A stretch of DNA of 59,293 nt from Lachnospiraceae bacterium (GCA_016281275.1 JAEEIH010000115.1:1-59293), one strand, 5' to 3'. Positions 25,101 to 33,966 are shown, counted from the first letter of the stretch. Numbers and translations: made by a program. Notes: a model not told the origin generated them from the letters alone.

Positions 25101-26158
25101 GCTTCGCTTACATCGATCTTATCCTTGAATTCCTTTTCCTTTGTGATCTCTTTTGCGGCAAGTATCTGTTCGCCCCTGAAAAGATGCCAGTCCAGATCCG
25201 ATGCATGGAAAGCGTTGGTATTGATGACCACATTGACGCTGTCCGGGATTGCCCGTGCGGTGAAATCGTATTCATAATCGGTGGTAACGCCCGTAACTAT
25301 CGCTTCCGGAACGACCACTACATTAAAGGTCAGCGTGTTACCGCCCGTGTCGGTCGTGACGCTGATGCGACAAAAACCGGCCGCGTGCGCTGTGATAACA
25401 CCGTCCCTGTCGACGGTACAGACGGAATTATCGGAAGACGACCAGTTGAGTGCGTATTCCGTGGATTCAAACGAACCGGCGGGAGCATTGCTCGTGACCT
25501 TTCCCGTAAGACCCGATGAGGGCAGATAATAATAATCAACGTTACGAAGTCTCCGGACGTAATGGTTACAGCCCGGGTGTGTCGATGAATTCTCCGTGTA
25601 CAGCTGCAGTGTCGAATTCGGATCTTCGTTTTGCGCGGTCAAAAGACCGTATCCTACAGGCGTGCTTGAAGCTGCTTTAATGTTGTTCGCATCGTCCCAC
25701 TCAAGCGGAACCTTGATAACACATGCAACGGCAACTATGGGAACACTGCTGCCCGGAGGCGTGAGTGAAACCGTAAGACCTGAATATCCGGGCGCTTTGA
25801 TAGAAAGGTTGACCGTGGTGTTCATGCTGCTTCCCGTGTCGATACCTATAACGTTCGGGTTATCGGCTCTCCACTCGATGGCTGTACCCGTGGCAAGAAC
25901 GATCGGAGAATTGGCATCCCTTGTCGAGAGGTATATCTGAAGGGTTCTCGCACCGTTGTCATAGTCGGAATAGTTGATCTCTTCACCGCTGAAATAGCGC
26001 TTGGCGCTCGTGACAAGACAATAAGTGTCCGTCGATTCTGTGGGAACGGTATCGGCGGCAGCCACAGGCACCGGTTCAGCTGCTCCCATCGGCAAAAGAC
26101 AAAAAACAATGGCGGCAATGCATATAAAGCTTATAAGCCTCAAGAATCTCTTTTTCAT
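22157..26158 (-). CDS. Large secreted protein with about ten tandem Ig-like (Big_2) domains
   Basis: A 1333-aa exported protein. The start is taken at the ATG 26158, 8 bases after GGAGG; a TTG two codons earlier is less likely. The signal peptide runs to about residue 35 (MKKRFLRLIS... ending in VAAA). From about residue 500 there are ten modules of about 80 residues with the recurring pattern WxSxDxxxAxVDxxGxVTxxxxGxxxIT; one or two diverged modules precede them. There is no LPxTG motif, cell-wall-binding repeat or transmembrane anchor at the end (...VVEVVKNKKR), so attachment is unclear. A likely adhesin or surface-layer type protein. A structured leader and a sigma-28-like promoter lie upstream. 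Confidence 0.85.
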   Translation of the reverse strand: MKKRFLRLISFICIAAIVFCLLPMGAAEPVPVAAADTVPTESTDTYCLVTSAKRYFSGEEINYSDYDNGARTLQIYLSTRDANSPIVLATGTAIEWRADNPNVIGIDTGSSMNTTVNLSIKAPGYSGLTVSLTPPGSSVPIVAVACVIKVPLEWDDANNIKAASSTPVGYGLLTAQNEDPNSTLQLYTENSSTHPGCNHYVRRLRNVDYYYLPSSGLTGKVTSNAPAGSFESTEYALNWSSSDNSVCTVDRDGVITAHAAGFCRISVTTDTGGNTLTFNVVVVPEAIVTGVTTDYEYDFTARAIPDSVNVVINTNAFHASDLDWHLFRGEQILAAKEITKEKEFKDKIDVSEATGTVTLKKLPAGVYTIGAIPIKNDNSSIPTYDFIQNRLINKLVIKLVIPLSFGTDKLILSIYNKGESFDSYDIMENSNLPADSFHFVSNKEEFASVGLDDGVIEAVAKGKAKITATPYVSIEDIFGSFAASPGAINYDGSSLSLDVEVVEGMALNTTSETLYKGDKFVLKLEAPSEYSGKIEWKSSNDKVVTVDNSGVVSAVGVGDASVYCYIWTEKGTKRRARCRFNVVDAVSGITLKSSTDYVMIGENLTISADVTPKLSKSTLTWTCSDESLASVAEKSDLSMTITGVKEGTVVITALNKDNGIVASKVIKVVKKLAGLTLSEHEVTLPQTQKFYQLYAVCTPALPENQKLTWKSSNAKVVDIDKKTEGKILLKSPGTAVITVVSENGLTDQCTFVVTQGIKDIKLDTTDITIYAGEKQRITYTITPDNASNIKLKWNVLDSKVCSVDSGGYVTGKNAGTTVVTVESTDGTGIFKMITVHVLQSATQIKLDIVSVTMNVGEHYLLEVALTPVTASDILTFESTNTKVATVSKNGKITAKAKGNCVIFVRTSGGLSTYCTVEVIQQVTGVSLNLNEATIHVGEKLTLEATVSPKNVTDDSLTWSSNNTQIATVDKNGTVTGVKGGTTLIRCVTDDGDFMAYCILTVIENVTTITLQEEAEIGVGRKLKLEAVVVNDGATNKNIEWSTADSKICRVNEKGVITGVKVGKTIITASATDESGAYAQCEVTVIDGTDEIDINGEDQLITMIVGETRKIRFTTVPANTTYKPIWTSENEKIAVVNKNGQVSALSAGTTTIIATARDNPEVKSYVTVMVSNPVLATNVIFSDAEVIMTPGEAKTVPFTIVPSNVTESYTWSSDNPVVASVDEKTGKITAKAVGSCSITLMTKSGKKGSVRVFVVGLSRTSLTLAQYESNKIKLEIDGAGSNALTVRWDTDNQSIADVANGTITARKVGKTKIYAVVNGRSLACVVEVVKNKKR

Positions 26159-26207
26159 AGACAATACCTCCGTTGAGACAGCGTCAATTTCCGTCCTTTA
26201 TTGTTTG

Positions 26208-26302
26208 GGACCTGATGACACCGTTGCTTCTTTAGTACGTAATTCCCTGACTGCCACCCCCGGATAAAACCGTTTCGCACAGGTACCTCTGCGTTCAGGT
26301 CC
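26208..26302 (-). ncRNA. Candidate structured leader RNA of the Ig-like protein gene
   Basis: GGACCTGA (26208-26215) and TCAGGTCC (26295-26302) form a perfect 8-bp closing stem around 79 bases, 50 bases before the start codon. An inner GCAGAGG/CCTGTGC stem and a CGG/CCG stem also appear on the minus strand. It does not match the conserved cores I know of the cyclic-di-GMP-I, cyclic-di-GMP-II, cobalamin, SAM-I, TPP, glycine or lysine riboswitches. It may be a riboswitch or a protein-binding leader. Confidence 0.5.
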
Positions 26303-26320
26303 GAATGCATTTATTGATAT

Positions 26321-26347
26321 ATATCGACAGTTTTATCCTTTGTCTTA
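26321..26347 (-). promoter_or_regulatory. Sigma-28 (sigma-D)-like promoter
   Basis: Minus-strand TAAG (26344-26347), 15 bases, then GTCGATAT (26321-26328). This compares with the motility sigma consensus TAAA-N15-GCCGATAT: one change in each box. It lies just upstream of the structured leader. Confidence 0.5.
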
Positions 26348-26378
26348 ACGGTACCCCCGCGAAGAACGTCTTGAAGCT

Positions 26379-27005
26379 TTATTGCTCCTTGTCCTTCTTT
26401 TCGGAATCGACATCAAGCTTTGAAAAATAATCATCGATCATTTTTCCGATCATATGCTTTTTCATATAAACGTCAAAGCTGAGCATGCTTATAAAGGTGA
26501 ACATCTGCAAAAGTTCCTTGTCTTCTCCGTCATCAAGATTCTCAAAGCTTTTCTTTGATTTTCTGTATTTATGCACAACGTCTCTCGTGACATCGAAGCT
26601 CTGCTCTTGCTCTATCTTAAAGATTTCAGCATAAATCTTTTCAAAATTCACGCTGTCGTTTTCCTTGAAAAACTTCTCGGTAAGCGGGCGAAGGATACTC
26701 CTCGTGTCGCTTATCGAGAGAATGTTCTTCAGATAATACACGAAAAGGAGCAGGTACATGTGCTCTTTTGTGTACTTCTTTTTCTCGGGCGACGGCAACA
26801 ATTCGTTCTTGGTATAATTATTAATCATTGTCTTGGTCAAAAGCTTGTCATCACTGTAGCGTTTTGATGTCTCAAGATGCTCGTCAAGGAAGCTTGTGAC
26901 CTGATCCATGTAAAGATCTATGCCCGGAACTTCGCCCGGCTGTACATAATTGATTGATTTGAGCTTGGAAACGATGTTGCTGATATGATCAAAATTTTTG
27001 TCCAC
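26379..27005 (-). CDS. DUF1836 domain protein
   Basis: A 208-aa protein matching the DUF1836 pattern: a helix-turn-helix-like N-terminal half (LTKTMINNYTKNELLP) followed by KKYTKEHMYLLLFVYYLKNILSI. The family is presumed to be DNA-binding regulators. I chose GTG at 27005, preceded by AAGAGGAG, over upstream in-frame starts. It lies upstream of the Ig-like gene and downstream of a small membrane protein, but the terminator at 27052-27092 separates it from the latter. Target unknown. Confidence 0.82.
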   Translation of the reverse strand: MDKNFDHISNIVSKLKSINYVQPGEVPGIDLYMDQVTSFLDEHLETSKRYSDDKLLTKTMINNYTKNELLPSPEKKKYTKEHMYLLLFVYYLKNILSISDTRSILRPLTEKFFKENDSVNFEKIYAEIFKIEQEQSFDVTRDVVHKYRKSKKSFENLDDGEDKELLQMFTFISMLSFDVYMKKHMIGKMIDDYFSKLDVDSEKKDKEQ

Positions 27006-27051
27006 GGGTTTTCTCCTCTTAACCATGTATTGGGGTTGATCGGGCTTATAA

Positions 27052-27092
27052 AGAAAACCGGAGCAGGCCAACGATTAAGACCCTGCTCCGGT
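27052..27092 (-). terminator. Terminator of the small membrane protein gene
   Basis: ACCGGAGCAGG (27057-27067) pairs perfectly with CCTGCTCCGGT (27082-27092); the minus strand continues TTTTC. Confidence 0.88.
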
Positions 27093-27111
27093 ATATCACA
27101 GTCTCAAATGA

Positions 27112-27372
27112 TCATGCGTCGCCGTCGATGTCGTCCTCATCAATATCATCCTCATCCTCGAGGTCGTCAAATTCAGCGATATATTTGGGATTAACCCACT
27201 TATAAACGAGATAAGCGATACCTGCTACAGCAGCTATAGAACCAATGATTGCAAGCGCGATAACGATTCCGTTGTTCTTCTTCTCTTTTCTGTGAATAAG
27301 ATCGTTAAGCTTTGTCTGAGCGATAAGATCGTTCAATTTTTCGGATACCGAATCCTTAGTGAAAAATTTCAT
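27112..27372 (-). CDS. Small single-pass membrane protein with acidic tail (86 aa)
   Basis: A basic cytosolic segment (about 1-33) is followed by one transmembrane helix (about 35-58, IVIALAIIGSIAAVAGIAYL) and a C-terminal tail of almost only Asp and Glu. The function is unknown. It is a single-gene unit with a promoter whose spacer is filled by a perfect palindrome and with a strong terminator. Confidence 0.75.
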   Translation of the reverse strand: MKFFTKDSVSEKLNDLIAQTKLNDLIHRKEKKNNGIVIALAIIGSIAAVAGIAYLVYKWVNPKYIAEFDDLEDEDDIDEDDIDGDA

Positions 27373-27468
27373 TGTAAATCCCTGCCTTTCCGTAATGTAC
27401 GCACCGCGGTGCGCCTCTGTTTACAGCTTCTCCACACCGTACCGAAGAGTACGCGCACAGATTATTTT

Positions 27469-27497
27469 CTATTATGTTAATATAACATAACGTTCAA
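27469..27497 (-). promoter_or_regulatory. Promoter with 17-bp palindromic operator candidate
   Basis: Minus-strand TTGAAC (27492-27497), a 17-base spacer and TAATAG (27469-27474). The palindrome TATGTTA-ATA-TAACATA at 27473-27489 covers the spacer. The -35 overlaps the stop region of the helicase gene. Confidence 0.5.
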
Positions 27498-29857
27498 ATC
27501 TTTTCAAGTCTGGCGAACGATGCCATGACCCTTCTCTGCCCCGACGGGAAGTCGACGGTAACCTTATAGTCATCACCGCTTTTCTCCATTTCCAAAACCT
27601 TTCCGGTGCCGAATTTGACATGCTTTACCATGTCTCCGACCTTATAATCGACCGATCCCTTGGGGGCTCCTTTATGGATGCCCATCTGCTCAAACGCACC
27701 GAGTCCACCGAGTAATCCGGACTTGCCGTCAGCTGCTGACCCAATCAATACTGTTTTTCCCGGTGCAGTTCCGGGATAAAACCTCCCGGACTTATCTGAA
27801 GCAGGCACATTTCCGCGTCTGTCGTCGTTACCGTCATGTGACGAGCGTCTGATCGACGATGCCGAAGCAGCCTCTCCGGTCACTCTGACCTTGAGAAGAT
27901 GTCTCGGGATCTCCTTGACAAAACGTGAGATGGGATTAAACGATATCTGTCCTCTCACCATCCTCTGTCTTGCGGCCGTAAGTACCAGTTCCTTTTTTGC
28001 ACGTGTGATGCCGACATAGCAGAGACGTCTTTCCTCTTCGATCTCCGCCTCGGGATCGATTTCGTTGTTAATGGACATATAACTCGGGAAAAGACCGTCC
28101 TCCATCCCCGCCATAAAGACGTAAGGAAATTCAAGACCTTTTGCGCTGTGAAGCGTCATGAGAACAACACAGTTCGTATCCTCTGTGTAGCTGTCTATAT
28201 CTGCGACGAGCGAAACCTCGTCGAGAAACGCTTCAAGAGTGGGATGCTCCCCTTTATCAAGAGTCTCCTCCTCATAAGCCGTGAGTTTTGAGATCAGTTC
28301 GCTGATATTGTCGGCGCGGTCCTGCACTTTTATGTCATCATCCTCTTCCTGCCCGAGGTATTCCATATACCCCGTCTGCTCAATGATTTCATCGATCAGA
28401 TCATGAAGTCCGTCCTCCGAATCGATCCTGCTCTTCATGACCTCAACAAAAGCCACAAAACTCTCAATCCTTGAAACTGCTCTTTCAATGCCGGGAATGT
28501 TCTGCGCATGGAGCAGTGCATCATAAAACGAGATTCCTTTTTGAGTGCTGTACTCCTCAACCTTGTCGATAGTGGCAAGCCCGATTCCTCTCTTCGGAAC
28601 GTTTATGATCCTTTTTATCGCAACGCTGTCACGTCCGCTCGCTATGGTTCGCAGATATGCGAGAATGTCCTTTATTTCTTTACGCTGGTAGAAGTTCAGA
28701 CCTCCAATGATCCTGTAAGGGATATTCATCGCGATAAAACGTTCCTCGAAAGAACGGCTCTGCGCATTTGTCCTGTATAGGATCGCATAATCCGAAAACG
28801 ATCTTCCGTTGTCGATTCCGGTTTTGATCTCATCTGCAACAACGCCGGCCTCATCCCTGTCGCTTTCACATTTGATCAGTCTTACCGTGTCACCGACACC
28901 GTTATCGGTCCAAAGCTTCTTTTCCTTACGGGCAACATTATTACGGATTACTTCATTGGCCACATCGAGGATACTGTCGGTCGATCTGTAATTCTGCTCA
29001 AGCCTTATGACTTTTGCATCAGGATAATTCTTTTCAAAGTCAAGGATGTTACGGATATTCGCCCCTCTGAATTTATATATGGACTGGTCATCGTCACCCA
29101 CAACGCAAAGATTCTTTGAATATCCTCCGTTTTCGAGAGGATGGCATGCCAAAAGACGGACAAGCTCAAACTGAGCGGTGTTCGTATCCTGATATTCGTC
29201 GACCATTATATAAGCGAATCTCTCGCGATAGTACGAAAGTGCCGATTCACTTGTCTTAAAAAGCTCAACCGTCTTCATGATAAGATCGTCAAAGTCAAGC
29301 GCATTGTTTTGTGCAAGCCTTTTCTGGTACTCACGATAGCATGCCGAAAAGACCTTGTAAGGCGGATCTCCGGGTGACCTCTTTTCAAACTGATCGGGAG
29401 AAACTAGCTCATCCTTGGCTGACGAAATGACTTTAAGGATATTCCCCTCCTTAAATTTCTTGGTGTCCACCTGAAGGAAACGGCAAACATCCTTCATAAG
29501 GGTCTTCTGATCGTCTGTGTCATAGATAGTGAAATCACGCCCGTAACCGATAAGATCGATAAACCTTCTGAGGATCTTAACACATGAAGAATGGAAGGTG
29601 CTGACCCAGATGTTCTCTGCCCCGGGTCCTACGATCGAGGATATACGTTCCTTCATCTCTCCGGCCGCCTTGTTTGTAAATGTCAGGGCCATAATCTGAT
29701 AAGGGCTGACACCGCATTCCTCTATAAGATAGGCTGTTCTGTACGTAAGGACCCGAGTTTTGCCGCTCCCCGCTCCCGCGAGGATCAGCATCGGGCCCTC
29801 AGTACATGTAACCGCCTCAAATTGAACATCATTTAGCTGACGGAATTTTTCGTTCAT
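27494..29857 (-). CDS. pcrA: UvrD/PcrA-family DNA helicase
   Basis: A 787-aa superfamily 1A helicase unwinding DNA 3'-5' in repair and plasmid replication. Walker A AGAGSGKT (27-34), Walker B VDEYQDTN, motif GDDDQSIYKFRGA, motif QNYRST and motif VTRAKKELVLTA are all present. The C-terminal tail has the KFGTGKVLEME segment typical of the PcrA Tudor-like domain. The length and this tail favour PcrA over UvrD or RecB. Confidence 0.95.
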   Translation of the reverse strand: MNEKFRQLNDVQFEAVTCTEGPMLILAGAGSGKTRVLTYRTAYLIEECGVSPYQIMALTFTNKAAGEMKERISSIVGPGAENIWVSTFHSSCVKILRRFIDLIGYGRDFTIYDTDDQKTLMKDVCRFLQVDTKKFKEGNILKVISSAKDELVSPDQFEKRSPGDPPYKVFSACYREYQKRLAQNNALDFDDLIMKTVELFKTSESALSYYRERFAYIMVDEYQDTNTAQFELVRLLACHPLENGGYSKNLCVVGDDDQSIYKFRGANIRNILDFEKNYPDAKVIRLEQNYRSTDSILDVANEVIRNNVARKEKKLWTDNGVGDTVRLIKCESDRDEAGVVADEIKTGIDNGRSFSDYAILYRTNAQSRSFEERFIAMNIPYRIIGGLNFYQRKEIKDILAYLRTIASGRDSVAIKRIINVPKRGIGLATIDKVEEYSTQKGISFYDALLHAQNIPGIERAVSRIESFVAFVEVMKSRIDSEDGLHDLIDEIIEQTGYMEYLGQEEDDDIKVQDRADNISELISKLTAYEEETLDKGEHPTLEAFLDEVSLVADIDSYTEDTNCVVLMTLHSAKGLEFPYVFMAGMEDGLFPSYMSINNEIDPEAEIEEERRLCYVGITRAKKELVLTAARQRMVRGQISFNPISRFVKEIPRHLLKVRVTGEAASASSIRRSSHDGNDDRRGNVPASDKSGRFYPGTAPGKTVLIGSAADGKSGLLGGLGAFEQMGIHKGAPKGSVDYKVGDMVKHVKFGTGKVLEMEKSGDDYKVTVDFPSGQRRVMASFARLEKI

Positions 29858-29890
29858 TTATCTTTTTCTTTCAAAATTACTTTGTTTTGT

Positions 29891-31276
29891 TCACGCGCTT
29901 TTCTTTCTCCCGAGAACAAGGTTCACGATGATACCGAGAATAAGCGCTGTAGCCACGTTTGTGATGATGATACCGCCAAAATCAAGAGCAAGTCCGCCGA
30001 TACCCGAAACAAGGATAACCGAAACCGTGAAGAGATTTCTGTTGTCATCAAGATCGACATTCTTGATCATCTTAAGACCGCTGACAGCGATAAATCCGTA
30101 AAGTGCCATACATACTCCGCCCCAAACACAGCTCGGGATGGTATTGAAGAAACCTACGAAGAATGACAGGAACGAAATCACGAGTGCTAGACAAGCTGCC
30201 GTCATGATCGAGACTACAGAAGCGTTTCCCGTGATGGCAACACATGCAATTGACTCGCCGTATGTGGTGTTGGGGCAGCCGCCGAAAAATGCGCCTGCGA
30301 TCGAGCCTACGCCGTCACCGAGAAGTGTCTTGTCAAGACCGGGATTCTTAAGGAGATCCTTTTCAATGATCGAAGACATGTTTCTGTGATCTGCAAGGTG
30401 CTCCGCAAATACAACGAATCCGACGGGGATGTACGCAAGCGCAATCGTTCCGAAGTACGAAAGGCTCATATCACCGAATCCGCCGAAGGCTTTAATAAAG
30501 GTAAAGTCGGGAACCGTGAAGAAGCTTTCTGCCGTAACTCCGTTTGCGAAAAGATTTGTAAGACCCGAGAAATCGATAACCTTGATCGCGTCACAGCCTG
30601 TCGCTATTCCGATAAATGTAAGAACGGCCGCGAATACATAGCCGCAGAGAATACCTATGATGAAGGATATAAGCTTCGGGGTCTTTTTGCCGAAAACAGC
30701 AGCAAACATTGTGGCAAAAAGTGTAACAAGTCCGCAGAGAACAGCGATGAGAGTATGTCCTCCCGCAGGAGCGCTCTGAAGCTGCCCTACCGCACTGCCG
30801 GAAAGACCGAGTCCGATGATCGCAACCGTGGGTCCGATAACCGCTGCAGGCATAAGCTTGCTGATCCACTCAACACCTGCAACCTTAACGATCGCCGAAA
30901 GTATCACATAAACGAGTCCTGCAAGAACGGCGCCGATAAGGATACCTGCGTATCCGAGGCTCACGCTCGTAGCTCCCGCAAAAGCCGCGATCATTGAAGG
31001 AATGAACGAGAAAGATGACCCGAGGAAAATAGGGCTCTTTTTCCTTGTGAAGAGGACGTAAACAAGCGTACCGATACCTGCACCGAAAAGAGCCGCAGCA
31101 GGGCTCATGGCATTCGAACCGACAAGCTGGACATCAAGACCCAGTTTGTTGACTTCCGCCGTTACATTAAGCGGTACCACAAGAGTTGCAGCCATGATTG
31201 CCAAAAGCTGCTGGATTGCGAAGACAATGACTTTCGAGAAAGCCGGCTTGTCATCAACCTGGTAAATCATTTTCAT
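29891..31276 (-). CDS. uraA: Uracil permease (NCS2 / UraA-type)
   Basis: A 461-aa polytopic membrane transporter of the nucleobase/ascorbate family. It has the AIQQLLAIMAATL start, the QSAPAGG region and the signature GGCPNTTYGESIACVAITG typical of proton-coupled uracil transporters. About 12-14 transmembrane segments are visible. The SD AGGAGGGG lies 10 bases upstream. A stem with arms AATAATCGGG (31306-31315) and CCCGTATTATT (31329-31339) precedes it; I do not recognise it as a known riboswitch. Confidence 0.9.
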   Translation of the reverse strand: MKMIYQVDDKPAFSKVIVFAIQQLLAIMAATLVVPLNVTAEVNKLGLDVQLVGSNAMSPAAALFGAGIGTLVYVLFTRKKSPIFLGSSFSFIPSMIAAFAGATSVSLGYAGILIGAVLAGLVYVILSAIVKVAGVEWISKLMPAAVIGPTVAIIGLGLSGSAVGQLQSAPAGGHTLIAVLCGLVTLFATMFAAVFGKKTPKLISFIIGILCGYVFAAVLTFIGIATGCDAIKVIDFSGLTNLFANGVTAESFFTVPDFTFIKAFGGFGDMSLSYFGTIALAYIPVGFVVFAEHLADHRNMSSIIEKDLLKNPGLDKTLLGDGVGSIAGAFFGGCPNTTYGESIACVAITGNASVVSIMTAACLALVISFLSFFVGFFNTIPSCVWGGVCMALYGFIAVSGLKMIKNVDLDDNRNLFTVSVILVSGIGGLALDFGGIIITNVATALILGIIVNLVLGRKKSA

Positions 31277-31432
31277 AAAACAAACCCCTCCTGAAATATG
31301 TTTTTAATAATCGGGTCCTTCATCGGTTCCCGTATTATTCGTTAAATAAACCGGAATACATATAAAGCAGTCAAATCCGGAACATATTTATGTCGCATCC
31401 GATCAAAAAAACGGCTACAGCGAGCTTTTTGA

Positions 31433-32728
31433 TCAAGCCTTTTCAAGTGCCTGCTTAAGATCTTCGATGATCTCATCGGGATCCTCGAGTCCGACGGAAA
31501 ACCTGATGAGGTCGGGATTGATGCCCGCTTCTCTGAGTTGCTCGTCCGTGAGCTGACGATGTGTATGGCTCGCGGGATGAAGAACACCCGACTTTGCATC
31601 GGCAACATGTGTATCGATGAACACAAGCTTAAGGTTATCCATAAATCTGATGGAAGCGTCTCTTCCACCCTTGATGCCAAACGCCATAACGCCGCATGTT
31701 CCGTTCGGACAATATTTCCGTGCAAGCGGGTAGTTCTTGTCGCTCTCAAGTCCGGGGTAATTGATCCATGCAACCTTCTCGTGCTTTTCAAGGAACTGTG
31801 CGATCTTAAGAGCACTCTCACAGTGACGCTTCATCCTGAGCGCAAGAGATTCTATGCTGACATTAAGGTAAAATGCATGCTGGGGTGACTGGATCGCGCC
31901 GAAATCACGCATAAGCTGCGCGGTTGCCTTTGTGATATATGCACCCTTACCGAACTTGGTCGCATAAGTGATCCCATGATAGCTCTCATCGGGAGTGCAA
32001 AGTCCGGGGAACTTCTCCGCATGCGCCATCCAGTCAAAATTACCGCTGTCGATGATAGCACCGCCGACACAAACGGAATGACCGTCAAGATATTTGGTTG
32101 TAGAATGTGTTACGATATCGCATCCGAACTTGAATGGATTGCAGTTGATGGGTGTGGCAAAAGTATTGTCCATGATGAGCGGCACACCGTGCTTGTGAGC
32201 AACCTTTGCAAACTTCTCGATGTCAAAGATATTGACCGTAGGGTTGGTGATCGTCTCACCGAACACACACTTTGTGTTGGGTCTGAACACCTTATCGAGC
32301 TCTTCCTCTGTAATCTCATTGTCAACAAACGTAACCTCAATGCCCATCTTCTTCATCGTAACACCGAAGAGGTTGTATGTTCCGCCATAGATTGATGACG
32401 AAGCGATAAAGTGGTCGCCGTTCTCACAGATGTTGAATACCGCGAAGAAATTGGCTGCCTGCCCCGATGATGTGAGCATACCGGCAAATCCGCCTTCAAG
32501 CTCGGTAAGCTTGGCTGCGACATGATCATTGGTGGGATTCTGAAGTCTTGTGTAAAAGTATCCGCTTGCTTCAAGGTCAAAAAGCCGACCCATTGCATCG
32601 CTTGTGTCATATTTAAATGTGGTGCTCTGTACTATCGGCACCTGACGTGACTCGCCCTGACCGGGTGTCCAACCCGCAAGAATACAATTGGTTTCTTTTG
32701 AATATCCGTTCATTTTTTTTTCGACCAT
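31433..32728 (-). CDS. metY: O-acetylhomoserine sulfhydrylase / homocysteine synthase
   Basis: A 431-aa PLP enzyme of the Cys/Met metabolism family. The PLP lysine lies in HSTTKYLDGH, and SGYFYTRLQNPTN and MDNTFATP are conserved. Its length (about 430 rather than about 390) favours O-acetylhomoserine aminocarboxypropyltransferase (MetY), making homocysteine from O-acetylhomoserine and sulfide, over cystathionine gamma-synthase; methionine gamma-lyase activity cannot be excluded. Monocistronic as far as I can see. Confidence 0.88.
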   Translation of the reverse strand: MVEKKMNGYSKETNCILAGWTPGQGESRQVPIVQSTTFKYDTSDAMGRLFDLEASGYFYTRLQNPTNDHVAAKLTELEGGFAGMLTSSGQAANFFAVFNICENGDHFIASSSIYGGTYNLFGVTMKKMGIEVTFVDNEITEEELDKVFRPNTKCVFGETITNPTVNIFDIEKFAKVAHKHGVPLIMDNTFATPINCNPFKFGCDIVTHSTTKYLDGHSVCVGGAIIDSGNFDWMAHAEKFPGLCTPDESYHGITYATKFGKGAYITKATAQLMRDFGAIQSPQHAFYLNVSIESLALRMKRHCESALKIAQFLEKHEKVAWINYPGLESDKNYPLARKYCPNGTCGVMAFGIKGGRDASIRFMDNLKLVFIDTHVADAKSGVLHPASHTHRQLTDEQLREAGINPDLIRFSVGLEDPDEIIEDLKQALEKA

Positions 32729-32867
32729 TCCCCATGGTCATCCTTTCTTTTTATATTTTTGATGTTCTCTTCATAATTTGATTTGGTGATCTTTGCCCGG
32801 TAATTGTGTGTTTCCGGTCCGACCAAAATGGTCCACCCAACCCCCGTCCCCATGGGACCATGCGAGA

Positions 32868-33917
32868 TCAGCAAGTTCCGAATTTATAAGTCGTAACGCT
32901 CTTAAATTCCTCCCCGGCTTTAAGTATCGGTTGAGGGAATTCGGGATGATTGACGGCATCGGGATAAAACTGGGTCTCAAGACAGACCGCGTCACGCTTT
33001 TTATAAGTAACGCCCTGTTTTCCCTTCTGTGTCTTGATAAAGTTGCCCGCATAAAACTGAACGCCGGGAAGATCCGTGTATACAGTCACCGAGCGACCGC
33101 TTTTTTCATCGACAAGAAGTGCCGTAAATCCGTATTCACCCACCTTTTTGTCAATGACATAATTGATGTCATAGCCACCGCCGATTTCAAGCTGGTCATC
33201 GTTATTGTCTATTCTGTCTGCGATGGTTGTAAGCTCGGAAAAATCGAAAGGTGTACCGGCAAGCTTTAAGAACTCACCTGTCGGAATGCTTCCGTCCCTG
33301 ACCTTGGTAAGCTCCACCGAATTGAGCTGCAGCTTGCAATGCATCGCACTTCCCGATGCATGACCGCTGAGGTTGAAATAACTGTGGTTTGTGGGATTAA
33401 ATACAGTATCCTTGTCGGAACGACCGTTATATGTGAGAACCAGCTCGTTGTCATCGGTAAGCGTGTATGTGACACTCATTTCAAGGTTTCCGGGGAATCC
33501 CTGGTCTTTGTCGGCGCTTGAAAGCGAGAAGCATACACTGTCCTCTCCCTTTATCTGCGCTTTGAAAAAGCGTTTGTTATAGCCGTTGTCAAACGAACTG
33601 TGGAGATTGTTCGGACCGTCATTCACCTCAAGCTCGAAGGTCTCACCGTTAAGAGTGAATTTCGAATCGGCGATGCGGTTCGCATTTCTTCCGATAGTAC
33701 TTCCGAAATACGAAGGATTATCACTATATCCCAGCACATCGTCAAATCCGAGCACAACGTCATCGGACTTTCCGTTTCTGTCGGGAACGAAGAGTCGCAC
33801 AAGATTTGCGCCGAAATCGGTGATCTCGGCTGTTAAACCGTTTTTATTTGTGATGGTGTAAAGGGATGCTTTCGATCCATCCTTAAGACTTCCGAATTCA
33901 GAAATTGAAACAGACAT
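32868..33917 (-). CDS. galM: Aldose 1-epimerase
   Basis: A 349-aa mutarotase interconverting alpha and beta anomers of galactose or glucose. The catalytic histidine lies in NPTNHSYFNLSG and the catalytic glutamate in ETQFYPDAVNHPEFP. The start at 33917 follows AAAGAGGAGG; an in-frame TTG 69 bases upstream is less likely. Other Leloir genes are not nearby. The leader contains two hairpin-SD elements and a 15-codon upstream frame whose stop overlaps this gene's ribosome-site hairpin. Confidence 0.93.
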   Translation of the reverse strand: MSVSISEFGSLKDGSKASLYTITNKNGLTAEITDFGANLVRLFVPDRNGKSDDVVLGFDDVLGYSDNPSYFGSTIGRNANRIADSKFTLNGETFELEVNDGPNNLHSSFDNGYNKRFFKAQIKGEDSVCFSLSSADKDQGFPGNLEMSVTYTLTDDNELVLTYNGRSDKDTVFNPTNHSYFNLSGHASGSAMHCKLQLNSVELTKVRDGSIPTGEFLKLAGTPFDFSELTTIADRIDNNDDQLEIGGGYDINYVIDKKVGEYGFTALLVDEKSGRSVTVYTDLPGVQFYAGNFIKTQKGKQGVTYKKRDAVCLETQFYPDAVNHPEFPQPILKAGEEFKSVTTYKFGTC

Positions 33918-33922
33918 TTTTA

Positions 33923-33966
33923 TCCTCCTCTTTAGATGCGGGATACCCGCATCTGTTTCCTCGCCC
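33923..33966 (-). promoter_or_regulatory. Hairpin-SD element at galM (proximal)
   Basis: AGATGCGGG (33934-33942) pairs perfectly with CCCGCATCT (33946-33954) around a 3-base loop. The minus strand reads GAGGAAAC before the stem and AAAGAGGAGG right after it, then the galM start. Confidence 0.75.

Noticed and set aside
26208..26302. Assignment of the leader to the cyclic-di-GMP-I riboswitch
   Set aside because: The conserved GGGCAAACC and GACGCAAAGC segments of that class are not present; left as an unclassified structured RNA.
31398..31438. Terminator after the metY gene
   Set aside because: A and T runs flank a short GCT/AGC stem that overlaps the stop codon; the pairing is too weak to call.
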